A stretch of DNA of 64,000 bases from Phascolomyces articulosus (lineage: Eukaryota > Mucoromycota > Mucoromycetes > Mucorales > Lichtheimiaceae), in assembly GCA_025677815.1 (NCBI GenBank), contig JAIXMP010000002.1, positions 2,046,001 to 2,110,000 on the forward strand, in the 5' to 3' direction. The notes under the pieces are model-generated. The model was not told where the DNA came from. It searched no databases and saw only the letters and a list, made by a program, of their open reading frames with translations. This document shows positions 34,946-47,178 of the stretch, in pieces (position 1 is the stretch's first letter; each line of letters starts with the position of its first letter). The translations under genes were made by a program, and so were the position numbers.

Positions 34946-36927
34946 ATGTAACTCTACATCATCACTCATCGTCTTGATCCTCCTTCCATCTTCCTATTAT
35001 TATTTGCTTTGTCAAGATGGATATAAAAGAAGAAGGGACTTGTTAAACAAATAGGTGGAAGAGAAAATTCATTAAAAAAGAAAGATTCAAAAGTAATTAC
35101 TTCTTGTATTGAGATCCGCCTTATGATTCAAGTTTTCACCCATTTCATTCATCATTTTGAATAATAAAATTTGTAATATTATTTATGTGTAGAATTCAAG
35201 TACCCCAGCATTCAAATATGACAAAAATTTCAGAATAATATTGACAGAGACCAAAATGGTTTAGTTTTTTTTTTTTTGGGTTGTTACGCAAGTATAAAAC
35301 CCATTATAAATAAACGTAGACGCACACACACACATGCTACATTATACACATATTCCCCATTTCGTTCCTTTGTAGTTACCCAAGATTTTCATAATAATCA
35401 GCCATTGCTGCTATAGTAAAACCTACTGAAATTGCTATGTGATAATAATATATGATTAAATACTAATAGACAACAATAGATAGATGAACCTGTCGTTTTT
35501 TATCACTATCCTTGTAGGATACGTATGCCTTTTATTTATTATAAATATTTTAATGATAATGATGAATAAGACGTGTATCTTTTTATTTATCCATAACACA
35601 TTCATGTAGATAATTTTTTTTTAAAAAAGTTGGCATGGTACTACAATAAATGTTGTTGCATAATGATCCGTTAATAGATCTGTTTGGAATAAACAGGAGC
35701 TCTGTTATTATAATAATTGTTTCAAATCATTATATCAACTTGCTGTAAGTATAGAAGACTACTATTATCCTTGAATGAACAAAATAAACAATAACTTGTT
35801 TCCCCCCTGTAACGAAAATGGTGTAACCTCTTTTCCTAGTAAATGTAAAGAGCTATTTATCTGTACCAAACAAAAAGAAATATGAAAAAAATAATACGAC
35901 ATTATATATACATCACAATCGAAACTGTATATACAGTATTTGCCATTTTTACATCATGTCTTATCACGTGGTAAGAGTTCTGAGTGAGAGTTATATATTT
36001 TTATATTTATAGGGTAAGAAGTAAGAGTTTACTAGGACAAGAAGAAACCCTGTACAATGTCGTAATATCTATTATCTAAACTTTATAAGTAGAATGTGAA
36101 CATTATTTTTACGCGATTGACAGGGTGCCAAGAAGTATGGTATATAATAAATATTATTATTACTTAATTATATATCAGAAAAGAGTCTCTGACCATCTCA
36201 CAATAGAAGCAGAATTGAAAATCAATCCATTTTATAGATAAGGAAGTAAAGTATCTAAAATTTGTGAATACGATCCTTCTGTTGCGATTTAATTATTATT
36301 ATTATTGTTATCCATTTTTAATTTGTACGCAAACCATTGTGAATGTATATCACTTTTAAGACTAGGTGATTTTGAGAGATTCATAGGGAGAGAAAAAAAA
36401 AGGGGGGGTGGAGGCGGTATATGTAGAATTTACCCATAAATAAGATCACTTGTATTAATTATTATTTGCTATCATCCAGATAAACAGATAATCGTATCTA
36501 TCATTTTACTACTTCATTTTTTTTAAAAAAAAAGAAGAGCTAGAACAAAGCATAAAAGTAATTACAATTTCAAAAAAAAAAAAACTTTACGTAAATCCTT
36601 TCAGTATGTTCAGTTGATAATTTAGTGTAAAAAAGGTTTATTGTACTACGTATCGAGTATGTTATGTATTAAACCATAAACAGAATGAAAAATTAATATA
36701 CAAATAATTTTGATATATATATTTATACGTATATAAAGGACCAAAAAGTATTGTTGGTCAATAGAGAATAATTCAATAGGATGAAAAAGTGTTATATTAT
36801 GTAAAAAAAAAATAATAAGAAACAACAACAATAATATATATAATAATAATAATATTCTCTTAAATTTTTTTTTCATGGATGGAGAAATATTATTAATATT
36901 TGTTGTATACAAATTTAAAGGAACAAA
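34946..36927. other. Intergenic gap
   Basis: AT-rich, no supported gene. The right end should contain the 3' UTR of the following minus-strand gene. Confidence 0.35.
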
Positions 36928-38019
36928 TCATGACGATGATGCGGCGGATCGTTGTGAAAAACTTTGTGTTGATGTAGGATGACTCCTATAAGTGGGAGGT
37001 GGAAATGCTAACGTAGAAGAAGAATATTCTTCCATGGGTTGATGATAATGAGGGTGAGGTGGTGGACCCATATCCAATACAATATCTTGTGTGACTGAAC
37101 TGTATATGGGTAAAACATCAGATGTTCCATCACTTCCATGATGCCGTCGACCTTGTTGTTGTTGTTGATGTGTATTATCCACGCCACCGGGTGTATCGAT
37201 TGTTGGGAAAATTTCAATGACAAGAATGGCTGCTTGATGATATTTACCATTATTAAATTGAGTACTATTATTGCGTATATAATCAAAAGATTCATTGTTT
37301 CTTCGATCGATATCGTTGGCAAGTCGATAGCTCCATCGAACGTGATAATGTTGTGTATCCATGATGGTAAAGTTTTTAAGACATTCATCTAGTTTTTCAT
37401 GAAACTAAACATCATCAATTGGTTTTTTTTTATTATTATTGTATTAATTAGGGTGAACGATCAATAGAATGAAGAAATGATATATGATCAATCCTTTTTT
37501 TTTCCATTATGATTTACAAACCTTGTTTAATTTTATAGAATATAATCCTCGTCGTCTTGCATTCCAACAAGCAATAATCGCAGGGATCACTAGTATACAA
37601 AGTGGATACCATGTTACAATGGTCAATTCAACTGCAATGACAGCAAAGACAGCAGTAACAATGACAAGTATCATGGCCAATGTAAATAAATAAGTATCTA
37701 TCCACACATGTGGAAACTCTTTAAGGATAAGTTGATTTAATATTTTCAGTCGAGCTTCAAAGATATCTTTGGCCATCTATATTTATATACATTATATAAT
37801 TTTTGTTTGTATATGAAATAATATTTTTCTACTTTTTGTTTGATGGATAAAAGGTAGGCTTTTTTTTTTGGGTCGTTGACACCATTTATTAATAATATAT
37901 AAATAAATATAAACAAGACGTACAAACCTCCTAAGCTGTCTATAATTTTCATAATCATAATCTATTAGACGTGATGGTTTCCATCGTTGATTTATTAATA
38001 TAAACGAAGCGAGTGTCAT
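36928..38019 (-). CDS. Unknown two-TM membrane protein with a cytosolic PPxY tail
   Basis: Three exons: complement(join(36928..37404,37522..37776,37924..38019)), 275 aa. All introns are phase 0, with donors GTACGT and GTTTGT. The start at 38019 reads MTLASFILINQRWKPSRLID. Two adjacent hydrophobic segments fill about aa 60-98 (LFTLAMILVIVTAVFAVIAV and WYPLCILVIPAIIACW), followed by WNARRRG, which suggests a hairpin in the membrane with both ends in the cytosol. The C-terminal half has a soluble region (HYHVRWSYRLANDIDRRN, AAILVIEIFPT), a poly-Q run and a Pro/His/Ser-rich tail with the WW-ligand motif PPTY. PPxY tails recruit Rsp5/Nedd4 ubiquitin ligases in other fungi. The overall family is not recognised. 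Confidence 0.7.
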
Positions 38020-41000
38020 TTATATAAAAGTTTACAATTATATATTTATATATAAAAGTGACAAGGAAAAAAAAAAGAAAAATGAAAAGAGAGAGAAAGA
38101 GAGAAATGAATACTTCTTTATTGGCATGACAACTCTGAAATAAAATAAGAAAAAAAAGCCACAGAATACTCTTAGTTTTTTTAGAAGAAAAAAAAAAAAA
38201 AAAAACTAACTACAAGTCTATGATAGTTCATGGTGTGATATTTTATAAATGCCAAGAAAACCAATTGTATGTCTCATCATCATGCATAAAAAATCTGCAT
38301 AACATTTTATCTCTTATAATGAAAAATGTCAACAGGATTCTTATGATCGACAAGAGAAAAAACAAAAAAAAAGACTGACTGATTGACGCCATATAAATAT
38401 ATATTAGTTACTACTAAACTATCAATAAGACGTTCATCTAGTTTTATAGAAAATAATTATAAATGGGTGATTTGTTGCTTTATGTCCTTTTTTTTTTGTT
38501 TTACTAAAGTATGTTTTATTCTATAATATGGTATATAAAATATGTATTTTATTTCAAAAGAGGAGGATCGTCAATAATATAATTATATAATATAATTCTT
38601 TTTTTACGCATATATCCTATCTGCATAATGATGCATTCTTATCATGTCCGAGTATATCTAAAAGTATTGGTTATTATACACGAAGTGCAAAGCAGTTCTT
38701 TTGAAGATATCTGCTTGTTGGGATTCGCACCAATAAGTATAATAAAAAAAATCCCAATAATCGATATTAATTCACCTTATCTTTTTATTGCATGCTTCTT
38801 ATAACCATTATTAATTGTCATTGATTATTGTTAATAGATATTATTATTATCATTATTATTATTATTAGATAAACTGCCGTTTTTTTAATGGAAGATTTGT
38901 TTCATTAATATAACATAACGTGACTTTGTAGATAGATCGACTTTTACGCTCTTTTTTTTTTTTTTTACAACCAATTACTTTTTAATGGTATGTAAGGTCT
39001 TTAATAATAAATTTGATAGAATTATTATATCTTATTCTTTCTCTCTTCTTTTCAGTTGTCTTCATCGCCATATTCTTTCTTCTCAATTCAAAAAGAATAT
39101 ACTTAATGCATCCGCTGTTGTTGACATGCATAATAAATACACTATTTCTTTATAGTATAGTATTATAATCGCTCTTACTTTGTATTGAGTAAAGAGAAAG
39201 AGAGGGGGAGGTTTCATTTACATTCTGAATTATGGATTTAGGATGCATTGTTATTTACATATTTAAACGTTTTATAATACTTACATGAGAAATGATGCAG
39301 TCCTGTTCTTCTTGTTAATTTGGCTATTTCTTAAATAATATATAAAGCGACATGGTTTTGATAAAATTATAATAACTGTTCTTTTTTTTTTTAATATATA
39401 AAATGTCAATTTATTGACGCGTTTTCGATATATAGTTGTCCTTTCTTTTTACTTGTAAATACAAATGAATATTATTATGTATACACTAGTAAAAAAAAAT
39501 AATGATGATGGTGATGAATAGTGTATTTCAAAGTTTTTGATTGTCGTGGTTGAATTGCAGTCTGTGACAGACCATTAGCACTACTGTAGTAAACAAATAA
39601 AAGCTACTTGTAATCTCAAGGACCATGAACATCAGACATTTACATACATACACATACAAAGTTTATATTTACTTTTATACGTCTGTCTGAATTTAGTATT
39701 AATATAAAAGTAGAATTCCCAGTTTATATCAATGGTTTTGTTTATGCATAATAGTATCATCATTCTTCTAGACTCCTCTCTAATGTATTTATACTTGTTT
39801 CAGATTCAACTTTTGAACTATAAGAATAAATTTAGTTCATATGCTTTAAGTAGATTTGGTAATATTAGTGGATTCATTTGTTTGTGTTGATATTTTGTGG
39901 CGCGCTAAACTAACACGTCTCTCTATACGCGTTTCGTTTTTTCGAAGTGAGTGAGAAGTTTAGCATGTAAAAAAAAAGCAAAATACATTGGATTATATTT
40001 ACATGAAATAAAATAAATATAATATACATAAAACCATGCAAAAAATGGAGAAGGATAATATTACTAGCTATTATACTTACTACGCTAACTATTTTATCTG
40101 TAAGGTCGTGAGATATATACTACATTAATTCATTCATCACACCACCTTCTTCATCAGATTGCATGCATGCATATATAATAGCATCACTCAATGAAAGAGC
40201 ATCTTTATAGTTTAGCGGAATAGTAAAGAAGAATGTTTATTATCCAATATCCATATTAGTAAAACAGACACCTTAGTTGTTCTTACTATGTCTGTATATA
40301 TATAAAAAAAAAGACACATATGTTTTACAACGATCACTTTTTCCACTAGGAAGAAGTTTCACTTGGAACTCAATTTTCGAATAATATTACTCAAGATAGA
40401 TAATTTAATAACGGAATCTTTTTTAAAGTTACTCAAAAGGCGATCCTTTGTGTTACCATCAACTTTTCATATTTCACTATGTCAAATAATTAACCTTTTT
40501 TTTTCCTATCTTATAAAATCCAAGGTGTTGGGTGGATTAAATAAGAATAAAGTGCTGTGGGTTGGATCAAAAAAAACACTTTCAATTTTATAATGAACAA
40601 ATCTTCTTTCTAATTTTAGATGGGATGGGTCGATCACTTTATAATAAATTACACCAAAAGGGCGGATCATTTATTTTATTGTACCACCATCGATACTTTT
40701 TCTTTCCATACAAGTTAAAATAAAGAAATGATCGCGCCTATTGATAATATGTAATATTTGCATCTATATGCTAATGTTTTTGTACCAAAGATTATTCTAT
40801 CTCGACAATCATCATGGATTCCCCAGGCGGAAATGTCTGTCACTTTACAAAAATTATCCCACGCTATACAGTATCAACTGACGTTAAGGCATTCATACAT
40901 CGATTCCTCTCCATTTCTCAAGTTCTGTTTATCCATCAAGCAAACAATGTTGGACGTTGTCAATGACACCACCACAAGTAGTCTACCAAACCCAACCTAA

Positions 41001-41280
41001 TTTTCTAAGATTTTATTTGGGTCCTTCTAAATTATAAAAAAAAGCCCCACGCAATAATATTACAATTGTGAAATCCACCCTTTTTTCCAGTGCGTCTCTC
41101 TTATACTATATCATTATATAAAATAATACTGGTATAGTTACTCCTTTCCATGTTAAACGATAATAATTACTGATTTTTAATAATAATAATATGTCGTTTG
41201 TCGTGATCAATCATAATATAAAATAACAAGAGAATGTTTTTTTCTCTTTTTCTTCTTCTTCTTCTTTGGCCCTCCCAATA
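38020..41280. other. Long intergenic gap
   Basis: Promoter of the minus-strand membrane-protein gene at the left, then about 3 kb of AT-rich DNA. Two weak plus-strand frames (40363-40593 and 40758-41000) show no conserved motif. No gene is supported. Confidence 0.35.
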
Positions 41281-41589
41281 GCTCTGCTTTGGTAAGTTAT
41301 AGACGGTGGCTAGTGCCAGCAAACGCATCCCGTCGAAACAGGCATGCTCGATTTAGGGCAGAGCCCATGGACGCTTCGTTTATCGTGATAGGTTTTTTTG
41401 TCTTCACAACCATTGGAATATTCCGCTTTATTCTGTAATACTTTCATGATATTTAGTAAGTTTTTCTCATTTTGAATTGAATAAAAAGTAGGAATAGGTA
41501 GTGTCTTTTACCATTTAACACAACTGGTATTCATCTGTTTATCTTTTAGTCGCTTCTTGCTTCACACGAGTGAAGTGCTCATAAACAAC
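41281..41589 (+). other. Candidate spliced exons (small membrane peptide or 5' UTR of the next gene)
   Basis: A strong pyrimidine tract ending CCCAATAG precedes 41281, and perfect donors GTAAGT follow at about 41456 and 41590, with a TTTTAG acceptor before about 41550. The first exon carries a frame that reads SYRRWLVPANASRRNRHARF, then AEPMDASFIVIGFFVFTTIG and IFRFIL before a stop. This is a basic stretch followed by one hydrophobic segment, in DNA more GC-rich than its surroundings. It could be a small single-pass membrane protein whose start lies in an upstream exon, or an upstream exon of the metalloprotease transcript that starts coding at 41883. I cannot decide. Confidence 0.35.
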
Positions 41590-41882
41590 GTAAGTAATAA
41601 AATATTTGCCACAACGTTTACAACCACGAGAGTTTAATATTTGTATTCTTTTTTTCTATCTATTGGTTGATAATAATATATAATAAAAAGACTTGGCACT
41701 GTAATTGGACTTTTTTTGTGATGCGTAGCTAGAAAGAAGGGTCCTTTATAAGCTATAAAATTAGTAGTAAAAAGGAAAATTTATTCTTTTCCAAGGGGAA
41801 CCAAAAAAAGTCTTTTTTTTTTTCTCTTTTTCTTTCTTTATATATATACTTTTGAGTTGGCTGTGCCAAAAAAAAAAGTGTC

Positions 41883-44186
41883 ATGACTCGACATCGTTTT
41901 TATATATTACTCTTTTTACTTTTTATCACTCTATTAATTTTACCATGTTTTATGGTTATTGCTCATGACAATGTGGAACTATCAAAAAAACAAGACGACA
42001 ACGAAGACGATACAGCATTCTTGATTCCAAAAACAACCAATGATAATGACCATTCCCATCACAATTATAACCACCATTCATACCATCCTCATGACAACGA
42101 CAACGACGATGACACATCTAAAGACCATAGTCATAAAACGCATAAAAGTGAAGGAGGTTATCATCAAATAGAAATACAACATGAGACCCATGAAATATAC
42201 CCTATTATTGCAGATATATCCACAGCCGAATTTCAACTAGCCACGACAGACACTATGGATGAAGAAGATGGAACAACGACAAAGAAGACAAAGAGTAAAC
42301 CAGAAGAATTAGGACAAAATAAAAAATTGGGAAGTGCTTCTCTTACAGGAAATGATGATGGTACTGTCTCTAGTGCCAATTCCAATCGAACACCCGATTT
42401 TTCTTTAGAAGTCAGTGAACATGTACGAGTCGATTTATTTTGTATTATTGATCCTACATTTTGTGAAAGAGTCGCTGTTTCTTTAAGAGATGCCGCAAGT
42501 CAATTTAATCAAGTAGTGAATGTCAAGAATGATTTGGTGTAAGTTTCTTCGTTGTTTTATAAATATATATAAACATTTATGCAAAAAAAAAAAGTTACTA
42601 TTAATATAAATAACACCTTTTTTTTTTTTTTTTTTAGAATACAAGCATCGTATTATAGTTTTTGTGATAAGGGATGTGCCAATAATACATTTGGTTGGGG
42701 TGCTCCTTCTTCACAGGTATTATATATATATTTGACATATAACATTTTCAAATCGCATCATATTATTTACAGATTTTCTATTTTTTTTTTATTTCAGTTT
42801 ACACTTCCATTTGAAGATGGTGCAGACTTGAATTATATATATCCTCAAGCGTTAGCAAAACAATTAGCACCTTATAGTAATACATCTGCATGGGCCAATC
42901 ATGATATTGCTATAGAAATCAATCATGATATTTATATGAATTCCATTAATTTGGAAAAGGCCAAGAATGATGGATGGAATAACACAGGTGTTCCACCGGG
43001 TGGACTTTATTATTTCCAGGTAAGTAATCAATCATAGAGAGTAGTAGTAGTAGTAAGAGGAGGAGGAGGAGGAGTAATGGGATTGGAATGACAAAAGAAA
43101 AAATAACACGTAAACGCATCTTTCCCCCTTCCCCTGACATGATGGAAACTTTATTAGAATGATACGATTTCTGCAGAACAAGTCGATATACGATACATTA
43201 TGCTTCATGAGATCCTGCATGGACTTGGATTTATTAGTTCATGGGCTGCTTATTTTGCAAACGAAGCATCCCCTTTCCGATCATTGATTGATGGTATTAT
43301 TGATCCTGACGAACTTCGACTTGTGACGCCTAGTCCATTTTGGTACATCAATCATCAAACTGGACCGATATTTATCACAGGATTCCAACCCACCATGATT
43401 TTTGACAAGTTTTTATACATCAGCAATCCACAAACCAACACGACCAAAGCAGAATCATTAGCCTCCATTGGATTTGACATGCAAAACTTTTGTGTTCAAG
43501 ACAATGAAGCTTTTATTATCAATTTTGTACAAGAATTTAATCGATCCAACCAATCACTCACTGCCAACCGATTATGGACATGCATGAGTGAAGAAGGCAC
43601 TTTATCGTTCCATTTCCCTCCTTCTGCCATTGGCAATAGTACTTATAATACCAATACGTATTTGAATACCACCTATACTACAATGAAATTGTTGACAGGT
43701 GATCAAGCTTTGACGTCACATATGGAATTATCGGATCGTAATTTCCGACCCGGTATTTCGATTTCTCATTTAGATGATACATATAATACTACACCAGATT
43801 TTATCTTGACGGCTGCCTATATTCGTGGAGAACGATTGGAAGATATTGTGGAAGAAACATATAGTAGTTTACCAGTGATTTATTATAATCAGACCATCAA
43901 TGGGACAACAACACAACATGAATATAAATCACCCATTGGACCCGGTGTGCTTAGAATGTTGGATTCCATGGGGTACAGTACTGTATTAAGTAATACCAAT
44001 TACACGACAACAGGAAATGTCAAATCGGGTAAAATTCCGTCAATTTGTGATGACAAGAATAATAATCATGGTATGGCACAAGCAACAAAAACACCCACAA
44101 CATCGGATGCCGTTTCTTCCACTTCATTGAATATTGGTGATATAGCTTTATGGGTTGTAGTATTATCTTCCGTTTTGTTATTTTGA
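41883..44186 (+). CDS. Secreted zinc metalloprotease, probably GPI-anchored
   Basis: Four exons: join(41883..42538,42638..42716,42798..43019,43158..44186), 661 aa. The N-terminus is a signal peptide (hydrophobic aa 6-26, then cleavage before HDNVELS). A His/Asp/Asn-rich disordered segment follows (about aa 45-105). The catalytic part starts near aa 180 (EVSEHVRVDLFCIIDP) and contains the zinc motif HEILHGLGFISSW at about aa 336-348 (His336, Glu337, His340), of the HExxHxxGF type. Cys pairs (FCDKGCAN) and many NxT/S sites fit an extracellular protein. It ends in a short hydrophobic tail (ALWVVVLSSVLLF) after a Ser/Thr-rich stretch, as in GPI-anchored proteins. The precise peptidase family was not recognised; the third zinc ligand is not assigned. 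Confidence 0.8.
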
Positions 44187-44428
44187 GTCAACTACCATTT
44201 ATTTTCTCTTTTTCTCTACCCCCCAAAAATATACATCATTCTTCCCTTTCCTTTTCAAACAACACAACAACAACAACAGCAACCTATTTACACATACATA
44301 CATATACGCACCAAAAAAAAAGACTTTCTCCTCATCATCTTATAATTATCATTACCAACATGAATTTATCATGCTCTTCACTTGTACAGTATCATCGTCT
44401 CATCCATCAGCATCTTCCTTATTATTAC

Positions 44429-44462
<34 letters not shown>

Positions 44463-45748
44463 TTATTTGGAAATCCATTCTTTTACTCTATTTTTTTTAT
44501 TTAAATACAAATAAATAAATGAATGTACATATTATTATATTCCCTTAAATGAAAACGATAATAATAATAAAAAAAATAATAAGATTCTATCATGTAATAT
44601 GTAACTGAGTAATGTGTTGAGTGGCTTTCCAATTCCTCCTACTTCTTCCTCCTTGTTTCTCCTCTCTCTCTCTCTCCTTATCTTTTTCCATTATAATAGT
44701 ATATTTAATAGATGCATATTTGTATTTTACAGAGCATAAATGTATATAAATTGAATAAAAAACATAACAACAAAACGGCTTTTATTATTTATATGTACTT
44801 ATAAAAAAAAAGGGGAGGATTTTATTTTCATTATATATATATATAATACATATTTATTCATCTTATTATGATCCATATGATAATAAGAATGATAAACCAT
44901 TATCATCTCTAAGGATGATCAAGAAGAATCGTCATTATTATTTTTTTTACGTATATATATATATAGGAGTATAATAATAATAATAATACGTAATAACTTT
45001 ACTAGAAAATATTGCCACCCAACTATAAAGTATTAGAATTTATGCGTCATTCAATAACTCGTTTAGAGTATAAAAAAATCTGGAGGGGGAGAAGAAAGAA
45101 GAAAAGGAAAGAGGAGGGAGTCTATTCTATATATATAAGATGAAAATATTTAGGAGTTGACAGGTCCAAGTGGATTATATTAAAGATACTAGAAGGAGAA
45201 GAAAAGGACGAAACTTGTTGAAATGAATATAGTGGTTAGTGGTGATACGGCGACTACTACTAATACTACTATTACAACTACTACTCTTTTTTTTTATTAT
45301 ACATATTTATATATGTACATAAACAAAAGTAGAGAAGAAGCAGAAGCAACAAATGAGAGATCGCCCGTTTGTTTCTTGTCACAGGGCATCATCAGCATCA
45401 CCATCACCATCATCTTTTCCCCCGAACCTCCTTTTTTTTTTTCTTTTCCAACATAAGTTTCATAATAGAAAAAGAAGTCAACAATTCGTTTTTACCAAAT
45501 TATCATGATAACTCCTTTTTCTTCTTAAAATTATAATAATTCTCACTTGCTTTTTTCTCTTCTTCTTCTCCCCCCAACTTGTTTATAAATATATCTTCTT
45601 CACCCCCCTTCCCTTTCCATAATAATATTCATGCGTTATTACGCGGAGTATGCAAAAAAAAAGAAAAACTTTTTTCGATTTCCTGTTTTTTTTTTTTCTT
45701 TCTCTTTTTCTTTTTTTTTTCTTGATTTGCCACTTAACAAATTAAATA
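44187..45748. other. Intergenic gap
   Basis: Contains an (ATT)n run at about 44425-44462, the metalloprotease 3' UTR and the pyrimidine-rich promoter of the next gene just before 45749. No gene is supported. Confidence 0.4.
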
Positions 45749-46721
45749 ATGATGATTTCATGTCGTTCTTCAGCATTTTTTAAAGCAAAATGGAGTCATT
45801 TTTTAACGTGGATAAATAATAATAGTACGAATGTTGATTTATCCACTACAACACAACAACAACAACAACAACAACAACGAAAACGAAGACGGTCATCAAC
45901 AAGAACAACTCCTAAATCATCAAAAAAGAAACAACCTATCATTAAAAATACTTATTATTGTACTTTTTGTTCTCATCATGAAGAAGATCAAAAAGAAATT
46001 ATTAATAATAAAGTAGAGGATGGGATAAATAAGAATAATAATGATCAGGATTATTATTATTATTATAATAATAATAATTATAATATTTCTTCTTCACCTT
46101 TATCTCCATTACAACAACAACAAGATGTATTCATTCATCCTACATCGATACCTTCCTCCGCAGCAATCATCTCTTCATCACCATCTCAACAATTATCACC
46201 CTCATCACCACCACCACCACCTCATTATTTCACAAAACGAAGAACAAGTAAATGTTCAAATATCAGTGAATTTACATCATCTAGTCCACCTACTTCAGGA
46301 CAACAATTCATGGCCTTGTTTCGAAGAAGACCTTCTAACGCGTCTGAAATATCCAATGTGGAAATTCAAAAAGAAACAGAAAATGTTCATCGACTTTATG
46401 CATTAGCTGTAGATGAGGTAAACTTACAAAAAAAAAAAAACAAATAAGGATTGGAATGATCAACCCAAATCTCATTAATGAAATATAAAATTTTAGGTAA
46501 ATTTTGCAGAAGATTCACGCGGATCAGCTTATTATGCGGGAGATTTGATTACAGCAAGAGAAGCAATTGATGATTGTGCTGGTGCATTCATGCGTTTATT
46601 GCTTCAAATTCCAGATCATCAATTGAGAACTCAATTACAATCTACCATCACACCAAGATTATTGAACTTGCAAGAAAAATTTAATGCATTGCCACCTGAA
46701 TCTTCTTTGATTTCTTTATAA
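45749..46721 (+). CDS. Low-complexity protein with a C-terminal MIT-like helical domain
   Basis: Two exons: join(45749..46417,46497..46721), 297 aa; phase 0 intron with a GTAAAC donor. The first 200 residues are disordered, rich in Q, N, S and P, with poly-Q, poly-Y and poly-P runs and a basic patch (RKRRRSSTRTTPKSSKKK). The C-terminal 95 residues look folded and helical: ENVHRLYALAVDEVNFAEDS, AYYAGDLITAREAIDDCAGA, FMRLLLQIPDHQLRTQLQS and RLLNLQEKFNALPPE. The A-x-x-x-D/E spacing and a three-helix pattern resemble MIT domains, which bind ESCRT-III tails; this assignment is tentative. Confidence 0.65.
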
Positions 46722-47178
46722 TAGCTTTTTTTTTTCTTTCCCACCCCCAACCCAACCCAACCAAAACCCCTTTTCCTTTCTCCCTTTATATAATTATCTA
46801 TCTATCCTTTTTGTTAACAATATTGTATATAAAACAAACGCCACCACCACTATCATCATCATCATCATCATCATTACATATCATATTCATCATTTTATTT
46901 CATTTCATTTCATTTCCATGATCATTTTTTTCTTTTTGAACAAAATCACAAAATCTATTTTTTTTTTTTGGTTCCATCATCAATCCATCATATCATATGG
47001 GTTCCTTTGGGTTGCACATTTAATGTATATTTTTCCATTTTGAGTGTGAAATGAGTTGTTGGGGGGGATAGAGGAGGAGTGAGAAGTGACAATAATTGCG
47101 GGTGTTTCATTATTTGCTTCTATTTTTTATTTTTTTACCTATTCTTGGCAACTACAATAACAACTCCATAATAATAGA
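46722..47178. other. Intergenic: promoter of the F-box/RCC1 gene
   Basis: A pyrimidine-rich stretch with (CAT)n near 46850-46880. The right part is the promoter and leader of the following gene. No gene is seen. Confidence 0.4.

Noticed and set aside
41290..41370. GC-richer stretch considered as a tRNA
   Set aside because: No tRNA-like B box (GGTTCGAATCC type) and no cloverleaf could be drawn; the flanking splice signals explain it better.
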